This document shows, one piece after another, positions 7,541 to 13,002 of a stretch of 13,002 nucleotides of DNA. Position 1 is the first letter of the stretch. Each line of letters begins with the position of its first letter. Origin of the DNA: a bacterium (GTDB lineage Bacteria > Bacillota_I > Bacilli_A > RF39 > UBA660); NCBI GenBank assembly GCA_029007685.1, contig JAQXIG010000151.1:1-13002 (forward strand), given 5' to 3'. Both the position numbers and the translations under genes were made by a program. The notes under the pieces are model-generated. The model searched no databases. It was not told the origin of the DNA and was given only the letters and a program-made list of their open reading frames with translations.

Positions 7541-7568
7541 TATCACATTCTATGCTTATTATGTGATA
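7541..7568. promoter_or_regulatory. Inverted repeat TATCACAT-N12-ATGTGATA at the clpC start region
   Basis: Two perfect 8-base arms (7541-7548 and 7561-7568) flank a 12-base spacer. The upstream arm overlaps the best -10 candidate, CATAAT (7558-7563, minus strand), and the downstream arm ends 2 bases before the clpC Shine-Dalgarno (7533-7538). No good -35 is visible. The repeat is neither a CtsR heptad repeat (GGTCAAA type) nor CIRCE (TTAGCACTC-N9-GAGTGCTAA). Position and symmetry suit a repressor operator; this is inference. Confidence 0.5.
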
Positions 7569-7585
7569 TTTAGGATTTTTTTAAA

Positions 7586-7607
7586 CAAAAAAGAAACCGA
7601 AGTTTCT
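7586..7607 (-). terminator. Rho-independent terminator after the transporter gene
   Basis: On the minus strand AGAAAC-TTCG-GTTTCT is a perfect 6-bp stem with a UUCG tetraloop, followed directly by TTTTTG. It starts 2 bases after the transporter stop codon and separates that gene from clpC. Confidence 0.9.
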
Positions 7608-7608
7608 C

Positions 7609-9255
7609 TTATATTGCTAAAATAATTAAGAAAATGATTAATAAAATAATTAACAATTCTACGAATATTTTCCAAATATGTTTTAACCATTGACCATATG
7701 AAATATCCAAATAAGAAAGTGTACCAATTAGAATAACACTAGTTGGAGCCACCAACATCATTAATCCATAAATACTTTGGAAAATAACTTCTATCAATGG
7801 ATACAAAGAACTATCTGTAATAACACTCATTACATATGGCAAAGTACTTTGAGCAGTATAAACAGATTCTACATTGAAAATACTAGCTAACATAGCCGCA
7901 ATAGACATTGTTACTACATTGAAACCTGAAGTCAAATCAAGTAAAAACTTAGTAAAACCTAATTGAAATGGATGATAAGTAACAATGACTAAAACAACAT
8001 ATGCCAAAATCATACAACATGCAGGAGTAACGGATTTCTGTAATCCTTCTACAACTCCTTCTATAAAATCATTCCACTTAACACGATAAACAAGCATCAA
8101 TACAACTGTTGCGATCAAAATAAGTGCTAATAATTCCACATTCAAGCTCCATAATCCAAATTCACTGACTCTTCCTAACAATTTAGAAAAAATAGGAAAT
8201 CCAAATATTTCAAATTCAGTAACTGCTTCTTTGGCATTCGCAAACCAGTTCACATTAAATATTCCTGCCCAATCGAAAACAGAAATACACAAAATAATAA
8301 GAACCAAATCAAAAATAAGAATCAACGGCCAAATTATAACTTTCTTCTCATCTGTATTTTTAACCTTAATTACATCCTCTGTTTTAGCCATAGAAGCCCT
8401 TGTTTTAGTATTCTTCACTTTAGTAGTAACTTGCTTTGTAGTTTTTGTATCAGCCTTTTTAGTGGAATTTGTTTTAGAAACTGTTTTCTTAACATTGCTA
8501 GCGTTATTCTCCGCTTTTTTCATATTATTCTTCTTAGAAACGACTGATTGGGAAGATACTTTGTCTACCTCTTTGGCAGTTCTAACACGCGAAACTATCT
8601 TCTCTTTCTTAACTGTTTCCTCTTTCTTTGCTTCAATTACAGAAGTCTTTGTTTTTTTAGCATACAATAATACATTAGCAATTAATACAATCATAAATGC
8701 GATTAAAACAACAACTTTAGATACCATTTCATTCATGATATCAGTACCTAACAATTGATTCATATAACTAACGGTATTATTCCCAAGCGTAGTACCAGCA
8801 ATTCCTGAAATCGTAGAACCAACTGTAACACTAGCTGCTACCAATTTATTGTATCCCATAGCCAAAATAATAGAACAAACAAAAGGAAATACAAAAATCA
8901 TACCAAATGATAATCCAGTAACAGATACAAGAACAGAAATTAATATCATGACAGTAATCAAAAAGATATGCTCTCTTCCAACGAAAGAAGTTTTAATCTT
9001 TTCAATCAACGCTTGATAAGCAGAAATTTTGTTCATTACCCCATAGAAGATCCCAATAACCGCTACATATAACAATGTATATGCAAAATAAGTAACTGCA
9101 ACCATCGGATAAGAAAACAAATCAAATAAACCAACTTGTACTCTCCCTTCTTCTATTAATGCAGTTTTAAACGATGTACTAGGGAATATCCATGTACACA
9201 ATACAACAACAAGAATACTAATAAAAACTGTTTTAAATATACTTTTACCTTTCAT
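7609..9255 (-). CDS. YfcC/DcuC-like ion-transporter-superfamily permease with polybasic central loop
   Basis: The 548-residue integral membrane protein has about 12 membrane segments in two halves (1-198 and 307-548). The first half carries SGIAGTTLGNNT (150-161); the second carries VAPTSVILIGTLSYLDISYG (502-521) followed by QWLKHIWK, the C-terminal pattern of YfcC-type carriers of the C4-dicarboxylate/ion-transporter group. The substrate (dicarboxylate, amino acid or other) cannot be read from the sequence. The oddity is the joining loop, about residues 199-306: over 100 residues of Lys, Thr, Ser, Val and Asn with short KK, KVKNT and TKK repeats, resembling a histone-H1 tail. By the positive-inside rule it is cytoplasmic. 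The ATG has GGAGG about 6 bases upstream. It is a single-gene unit with its own promoter and a UUCG terminator, sitting where ctsR-mcsA-mcsB lie in Bacillus. The family call is moderate; the carrier function is firmer. Confidence 0.75.
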   Translation of the reverse strand: MKGKSIFKTVFISILVVVLCTWIFPSTSFKTALIEEGRVQVGLFDLFSYPMVAVTYFAYTLLYVAVIGIFYGVMNKISAYQALIEKIKTSFVGREHIFLITVMILISVLVSVTGLSFGMIFVFPFVCSIILAMGYNKLVAASVTVGSTISGIAGTTLGNNTVSYMNQLLGTDIMNEMVSKVVVLIAFMIVLIANVLLYAKKTKTSVIEAKKEETVKKEKIVSRVRTAKEVDKVSSQSVVSKKNNMKKAENNASNVKKTVSKTNSTKKADTKTTKQVTTKVKNTKTRASMAKTEDVIKVKNTDEKKVIIWPLILIFDLVLIILCISVFDWAGIFNVNWFANAKEAVTEFEIFGFPIFSKLLGRVSEFGLWSLNVELLALILIATVVLMLVYRVKWNDFIEGVVEGLQKSVTPACCMILAYVVLVIVTYHPFQLGFTKFLLDLTSGFNVVTMSIAAMLASIFNVESVYTAQSTLPYVMSVITDSSLYPLIEVIFQSIYGLMMLVAPTSVILIGTLSYLDISYGQWLKHIWKIFVELLIILLIIFLIILAI

Positions 9256-9273
9256 AATAACCCTCCCACTTTA

Positions 9274-9301
9274 ATTATACATTATTTACCATAAAATACA
9301 A
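9274..9301 (-). promoter_or_regulatory. Likely promoter of the transporter gene
   Basis: TTGTAT (9296-9301), a 16-base spacer and a perfect TATAAT (9274-9279) on the minus strand form a SigA-type promoter. Transcription would start near 9267, just upstream of the Shine-Dalgarno, giving a very short leader. Confidence 0.55.
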
Positions 9302-9343
9302 TTAGATTTAAAGGAAAAAAGATGAAAATTTAGTGAAAAAATT

Positions 9344-9380
9344 AAAAAAAGGACCATTTTTTGCTCATTTGCCCTTTTTT
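9344..9380 (-). terminator. Bidirectional-looking terminator closing the dusB-lysS unit
   Basis: On the minus strand AAAAAAGGGCA pairs with TGGTCCTTTTTT (about 11 bp, one G-U pair, one bulged G) around a loop of about 12 bases, and further T residues follow (TTAATTTTTT). The A/T symmetry means it could work from both sides. It lies about 200 bases past the lysS stop, so the lysS transcript would have a long 3' tail that includes the small frame at 9491-9568. A weaker hairpin, AGAAATA-N9-TATTTCT (9456-9478), lies within that tail. Confidence 0.65.
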
Positions 9381-9490
9381 GAATAAAATCTTAGACCAAT
9401 TAGTAAAACAACTAAGCAAGTGTTAAGCACTGTTTTATAAAATAAAGAAGAGTTAAGAAATAATAATAAAGTATTTCTAATAAATACCAC
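9381..9490. other. Rest of the lysS-transporter gap; no gene seen
   Basis: The gap between lysS and the transporter (9256-9582) is 327 bases. It is accounted for by the transporter promoter, the terminator at 9344-9380 and the small hydrophobic frame at 9491-9568. The remaining part holds only the AGAAATA/TATTTCT hairpin (9456-9478) and an AGTG-TTAAG-CACT short stem near 9419-9431. No tRNA or rRNA is present, although Bacillus subtilis has an rRNA operon after lysS. Confidence 0.5.
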
Positions 9491-9568
9491 TTATTTATGA
9501 TGTTGAGTTAAATATTTATAACAATATAGTACAATCAGCAATAAGAAAAGAGGAACTATTCCAAAGAT
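9491..9568 (-). CDS. Possible tiny membrane peptide behind a strong Shine-Dalgarno, ATC start
   Basis: Directly after the lysS stop a very strong AGGAGGAG (9569-9576) stands on the minus strand with no ordinary gene behind it. The frame opening at ATC (9566-9568) runs 25 codons to TAA. It would encode a peptide with one hydrophobic segment (FGIVPLFLLLIVLYC) and a short cationic tail (YKYLTQHHK), the layout of small membrane peptides or type I toxins. Problems: ATC is a very rare start and sits immediately after the Shine-Dalgarno; an in-frame ATA three codons on is better spaced but also unusual; the well-placed TTG (9562-9564) is out of frame and stops after two codons. It may be a real peptide with an odd start, a decayed one, or chance. 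If real, it would be translated from the lysS transcript. Confidence 0.25.
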   Translation of the reverse strand: MFGIVPLFLLLIVLYCYKYLTQHHK

Positions 9569-9582
9569 CTCCTCCTTTAAAT

Positions 9583-11055
9583 TTAATTATCAGTTGGTCT
9601 CATAAGTGGAAACATAACGACATCTCGAATACTCTCACTTCCAGTTAATAGCTGCACAATACGGTCAATTCCCATACCCCAACCAGAAATTGGAGGCATA
9701 CCATATTCCATCGCACCAATATAATCATAATCCATATCCATAGCCTCTTCATCACCTGCTGCCTTTAAATTAGCCTGCTCAAGTAATCTCTTTTCCTGCT
9801 CTTGTGGATCCACTAGTTCAGAATATCCATTCACAATCTCAGCACCATTAATAACCAATTGGAAACGATCGCTAACCTCTGGTCTATCATCATTACTTCT
9901 AGCAAGTGGTGATAAACTAGTGGGGTGTTCTGTTAAATAAACCGGACCTAACATATGAGGACGAGCCACTTTTTTATATAGTACATCAACCAGATTTCCA
10001 AATCCTAAATTTTCAAGTGGTGTTTCACTTTCTACTTGAATTCCCTTCTCCTGAATAATACTTAACAATAATTCTTTCGTATTATAAACCTGAATGTCGA
10101 TATCAGCATGCTTAATCAATAGTTCTCTAAAAGATACTCTACCCCAATTACCACTCATATCAACCTGTTTATCTCCAACCTGAATCGTTAAAGTCCCAAA
10201 AATATTTTGAATGATAGTTTGAAGCATATTTTGAATTAATTTCATATTATCTTCATAGTTATAATATGCTTGATAGCCTTCAATCATCGTAAAATCCTGT
10301 AAATGAGAAGCATCCATCCCTTCATTTCGAAAACACCTAGCAATTTCATAAACTTTTGGAATTCCTCCCACTACCGCCCTTTTCAAATAAGTTTCTGGCG
10401 CAATTCTTAAATAAACATCCAAATCCAAAGCATTATGATGTGCCATAAATGGCCGAGCCGTAGCCCCACTAGCTTTACTATTTAAAATCGGGGTTTCGAT
10501 CTCCATATAACCCAAATTATCTAAATAATGTCTTAATTCACGAATAAACTGTACTCGAATTTTAAAGCGCTCTCTTGTTTCCTGATTCATAATTAAATCA
10601 ACATATCGATGACGATAACATGCTTCCAGATCAGTTAAACCATGAAATTTTTCTGGAAGTGGTTTTAACGCTTTACCTAAAAATTGAAAACTTGTCGCAC
10701 GTAATGTCTTCTCACCAGTATGAGTAGTAAAAATCTCTCCTTCGACTCCTATAAAATCTCCAATATCAATATAAGTTTTGAAAAAATCATAAGCTGCTTC
10801 TCCTACCACATCAATTTTAATAGAAATTTGTAAATCTCCTTCAATATCACGAATTTTTAAAAAACTCATCTTTCCCATTTTTCTCATAAAAACAATACGA
10901 GCTGCCACTCTCACATCACTAGTTTCATCAGCTAAATTTGCAGCTTCTATTAAAGAATGGGTAATATGATAACGTTCAGGATAAGGATTACAATATTCCC
11001 TAATTTTATGAATCTTCTCTTTTCTAACTAATTCTTGTTCTGAAAAATTTCTCAT
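9583..11055 (-). CDS. lysS: Lysine--tRNA ligase (class II)
   Basis: This class II synthetase charges tRNA-Lys in the cytoplasm. The 490 residues have an N-terminal OB-fold anticodon-binding domain (about 48-128) and a catalytic core. Motif 2 reads FRNEGMDASHLQDFT (242-256) and motif 3 GWGMGIDRIVQLL (458-470), with the NGAEIVNGYSEL substrate block at 403-414. Motif 2 has SHLQDFT where Bacillus-type LysRS has RHNPEFT, so the protein belongs to a different LysRS sub-branch or is divergent. I chose ATG 11053-11055 because AGGAG lies 8 bases upstream. A GTG three codons earlier (11062-11064) would overlap the RDD stop as GTGA, but the Shine-Dalgarno touches it. Gap to the RDD gene is 5 bases, so it is co-transcribed with the RDD gene and dusB. 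The dusB-lysS pairing is also found in Bacillus subtilis. Confidence 0.97.
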   Translation of the reverse strand: MRNFSEQELVRKEKIHKIREYCNPYPERYHITHSLIEAANLADETSDVRVAARIVFMRKMGKMSFLKIRDIEGDLQISIKIDVVGEAAYDFFKTYIDIGDFIGVEGEIFTTHTGEKTLRATSFQFLGKALKPLPEKFHGLTDLEACYRHRYVDLIMNQETRERFKIRVQFIRELRHYLDNLGYMEIETPILNSKASGATARPFMAHHNALDLDVYLRIAPETYLKRAVVGGIPKVYEIARCFRNEGMDASHLQDFTMIEGYQAYYNYEDNMKLIQNMLQTIIQNIFGTLTIQVGDKQVDMSGNWGRVSFRELLIKHADIDIQVYNTKELLLSIIQEKGIQVESETPLENLGFGNLVDVLYKKVARPHMLGPVYLTEHPTSLSPLARSNDDRPEVSDRFQLVINGAEIVNGYSELVDPQEQEKRLLEQANLKAAGDEEAMDMDYDYIGAMEYGMPPISGWGMGIDRIVQLLTGSESIRDVVMFPLMRPTDN

Positions 11056-11060
11056 CTCAA

Positions 11061-11804
11061 TCACTCCTCATTGCACATAATTACTCTAGTATGCCCCACT
11101 AAATCTTGAAGACCACGACCATCCTTTTTATACATAACCATAAATACCGAAATAATAATTAATAATATTTGAATTCCTTGTAGCGTAAAACTAGCATAAT
11201 AATAAACAGATTTATCAATAAAAAGTACCATCCCAATAATTAAAATATTAGCTAGTAATGAATGAATAATAACAGAACGATAAATATAATGATTAAACGT
11301 TAACCTCTCTCCATCACTAGAGACTACACGAATATTCATAATCTTCTTACCCAAAGTTTGACCCTTATTATAACATTGAAATACCACAAAATATAAAATT
11401 AAAAGCACTACTTCTACTACCATAGATACTACATTACTATAATCTAGATCATGAACAACTTCAATCGAACGCTGAATATATTCATCAACTGTAATTTTGT
11501 TTTCTATCAAATCAGCCTGCACCTGTTCATATTCTTGCAAATAAATATCATAGTTTTCAGATCGAGGTAAAACTACCATAATAAAAGAGGCAACCATCGA
11601 AACAATAATAATATCAATAATATAGGAAATCACTCTCGGAAAGAAAAAGGCCTTCTGTGTATATTTTTTACCAGAATTAGAATCCTTAAAATCATCTACA
11701 AGTTTTTCTTTCTCCATTTGTTCTGCCTCAACCCTTTTTCCTTTTTTCTTAGTATTCTTAACTCTAGCCTCTGCTTCTATTACATCTTTTTTTCTTCTTG
11801 CCAT
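11061..11804 (-). CDS. RDD-family membrane protein with Lys-rich N-terminal tail
   Basis: The 247-residue protein has an RDD domain (about 52-243) with four membrane segments (near 58-79, 124-143, 178-196, 207-225). Family marks are FPRVISYIIDIIIV (55-68), YNKGQTLGKKIMNIRVVSSDG (145-165) and KDGRGLQDLVGHTRV (227-241). RDD proteins are small membrane proteins of mostly unknown role; some have been linked to ion transport, which cannot be claimed here. A charged loop (about 80-122) separates segments 1 and 2. The first 50 residues are a highly charged, basic cytoplasmic tail, longer than in many RDD proteins. The ATG has GAGG about 8 bases upstream. The 5' end overlaps the end of dusB by 25 bases, and the TGA stop lies 5 bases before lysS, so it is embedded in the tRNA operon and probably translationally coupled. 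Confidence 0.88.
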   Translation of the reverse strand: MARRKKDVIEAEARVKNTKKKGKRVEAEQMEKEKLVDDFKDSNSGKKYTQKAFFFPRVISYIIDIIIVSMVASFIMVVLPRSENYDIYLQEYEQVQADLIENKITVDEYIQRSIEVVHDLDYSNVVSMVVEVVLLILYFVVFQCYNKGQTLGKKIMNIRVVSSDGERLTFNHYIYRSVIIHSLLANILIIGMVLFIDKSVYYYASFTLQGIQILLIIISVFMVMYKKDGRGLQDLVGHTRVIMCNEE

Positions 11805-12790
11805 GCATCTGCCTCACTTTCAATATAAATTTTATAATCATTTAATATCTCAATTATATCAGAAATCTTATTACATAGAAATATTTTGTTTTTAATTTCA
11901 CTGGATTTTTTCATACCTTTTAAATACCATGCAATATGATTACGAATTTCTAATACAGCAAGTTTTTCATTTTTTAATGAACAAAGGTTCCTTAAATGCT
12001 CCAAACACATATCTATTCTTTCACTAAAACTAGGTCGATCTAATATTACATTATTTTCTAAATAAGCGTTAATTTCTCTAATAAGCCATGGATTTCCTAA
12101 TACTCCACGACCAATCATAAGTAGATCACAACCAGTTTCATCAAGCATTCTTTTCGCATCATAAATATTTTTGATATCTCCGTTTCCAATCACAGGGATA
12201 GAAACAGCTGCTTTTACTTGTTTAATAATTGACCAATCTGCTTTTCCACTGTACCCTTGATTTCTCGTTCTAGGATGAACACAAATAGCACTAGCTCCAG
12301 CTTCCTCACATATCTTAGCAACTTCTACCGCATTAATACTATTATCATCCCAACCACTTCTAATTTTAACTGTAACAGGAATAGGAACAGCATTCACTAC
12401 ACTAGAAACAATATCCCTTATTTTTTCAGGATTTTTTAAAAGAGCGCTACCAGCCTGAGCTCTAACCGCTACTTTAGGAACCGGACAGCCCATATTAATA
12501 TCTATAATATCTGGATGCATATTTTCATAAATAAATTTCGCAGCGCTCACAAAAGATTCCTTATCACTACCAAATATCTGCTGAGTAATAGGCCTCTCCA
12601 CCTCTTCCATATAAAGCATATCTACTGTTTTTTGATTTTTATAAAACAAAGCTTTGTCAGAAACCATTTCTGCATAAATCAATCCTGCACCCATTTTCTT
12701 AATAATTTTGCGAAAACTAGAATTCCCAATACCAGCCATTGGTGCTAAAACTGTTTTACTTCTAATTTCAATATTTCCTATATAAATCAT
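11780..12790 (-). CDS. dusB: tRNA-dihydrouridine synthase (DusB-like)
   Basis: The flavoenzyme reduces uridine to dihydrouridine in the tRNA D-loop region with FMN and NAD(P)H. The 336 residues form a TIM barrel with a helical C-terminal tRNA-binding domain. Visible marks are LAPMAG (15-20) for FMN, MGCPVPK (100-106) with the catalytic Cys102, VKIRSGWD (141-148), VHPRTRNQGYSGKADW (171-186), IGNGDI (201-206) and MIGRGVLGNPW (225-235). I chose ATG 12788-12790 because GAGGG lies about 6 bases upstream; an in-frame TTG at 12827-12829 would add 13 residues but has no ribosome site and falls at the predicted transcript start. It is the first gene visible in the unit and overlaps the RDD gene by 25 bases. 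The pairing with lysS, as in Bacillus subtilis, supports DusB over other Dus types. Confidence 0.93.
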   Translation of the reverse strand: MIYIGNIEIRSKTVLAPMAGIGNSSFRKIIKKMGAGLIYAEMVSDKALFYKNQKTVDMLYMEEVERPITQQIFGSDKESFVSAAKFIYENMHPDIIDINMGCPVPKVAVRAQAGSALLKNPEKIRDIVSSVVNAVPIPVTVKIRSGWDDNSINAVEVAKICEEAGASAICVHPRTRNQGYSGKADWSIIKQVKAAVSIPVIGNGDIKNIYDAKRMLDETGCDLLMIGRGVLGNPWLIREINAYLENNVILDRPSFSERIDMCLEHLRNLCSLKNEKLAVLEIRNHIAWYLKGMKKSSEIKNKIFLCNKISDIIEILNDYKIYIESEADAWQEEKKM

Positions 12791-12840
12791 ATTATCCCTC
12801 AAATCACCATAGATAATATCATAAATCAAATCAAAAAACT

Positions 12841-12849
12841 AGTATAACA
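12841..12849 (-). promoter_or_regulatory. Extended -10 promoter in front of dusB
   Basis: TGTTATACT on the minus strand is an extended -10, without a good -35 at normal spacing (TTGAAA lies 23 bases upstream). Transcription would start near 12834, giving a leader of about 44 bases to the dusB ATG. The remaining stretch to the right edge (12850-13002) has stops in all frames inspected and no visible gene, so dusB probably opens its own transcript. Confidence 0.45.
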
Positions 12850-13002
12850 TATTTAAGTTATAGCATTTTTTTCAACAGAATCTATAATTACATCGAAAAG
12901 GCATGTATTTCAGCAAAATTAAAACAAACATACTATTTATTAAAATAAAGTCATTGTACTGATCATCACACTTCAAAACTACATACTAAGATAGCTAATA
13001 TG

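Noticed and set aside
7529..7608. CtsR or CIRCE operator before clpC
   Set aside because: No GGTCAAA heptad repeat and no TTAGCACTC-type repeat is present; the repeat found is a different sequence.
8231..8758. 175-codon plus-strand open frame opposite the transporter
   Set aside because: It is the mirror of the Lys-rich transporter loop: Lys and Thr codons read backwards give Phe- and Val-rich sequence and few stops. The minus-strand frame has a ribosome site, promoter, terminator and family motifs.
5222..11063. Recoded TGA (Trp) as in Mycoplasma
   Set aside because: clpC and the RDD gene end at TGA in sensible positions, and conserved Trp residues are coded by TGG.
12257..12748. Plus-strand frames at 12257-12439 and 12515-12748, and a minus-strand frame at 3203-3397
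   Set aside because: They are shadows of dusB and of the NAGPA domain, with composition typical of off-frame reading.
1..13002. CRISPR array, insertion sequence, phage or attachment site, tRNA or rRNA
   Set aside because: No regularly spaced repeats, transposase or integrase motifs, terminal inverted repeats or recognisable RNA genes were found by reading both strands.

Overview
The window looks like a chromosomal segment of an AT-rich, low-GC Gram-positive bacterium (GC around 30 % by eye), most likely a Bacilli/Erysipelotrichia-type gut or host-associated lineage. The evidence is the gene families (ClpC, YugP-type metallopeptidase, RDD protein, DusB-LysS pairing), strong Shine-Dalgarno sites of the GGAGG type, and rho-independent terminators. 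TGA acts as a stop (clpC and the RDD gene end in TGA) and Trp is written TGG, so this is the standard bacterial code and not the Mycoplasma/Spiroplasma code.

Every convincing gene lies on the minus strand, so transcription runs from right to left. (1) 12790-9583: dusB, an RDD membrane-protein gene and lysS, tightly packed, read from an extended -10 promoter at 12841-12849. An orphan strong Shine-Dalgarno with a 25-codon hydrophobic frame follows lysS, and a terminator lies at 9344-9380. (2) 9255-7609: a single gene for a YfcC/DcuC-like transporter with an exceptional Lys-rich central loop, ended by a UUCG-loop terminator. (3) 7528-5222: clpC, with an 8+8 bp inverted repeat over its start region. 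(4) 5059-3090: a two-gene unit, a small bitopic coiled-coil protein plus a membrane-anchored NAGPA-domain phosphodiester glycosidase. (5) 3089-2266: an 820-bp low-information zone with a Tyr-rich frame lacking a normal start codon, a short tandem repeat and hairpins. (6) 2265-162: cysS and a YugP-type zinc metallopeptidase, translationally coupled, with a hairpin near the left edge.

The order dusB - lysS - clpC - cysS matches the skeleton of the Bacillus subtilis region dusB-lysS-ctsR-mcsA-mcsB-clpC-radA...gltX-cysE-cysS. Here ctsR, mcsA, mcsB and everything between clpC and cysS are gone or moved, and lineage-specific membrane and surface genes occupy the gaps. Functionally the window combines translation (two aminoacyl-tRNA synthetases, tRNA dihydrouridine synthase), protein quality control (ClpC, YugP) and cell-envelope functions. 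No mobile element, CRISPR array, tRNA or rRNA was found. No clearly new system is proven. The best candidates for novelty are the regulation of clpC without local CtsR, the polybasic transporter, the coiled-coil/glycosidase pair, and two Shine-Dalgarno-led frames that appear to start at ATT or ATC.
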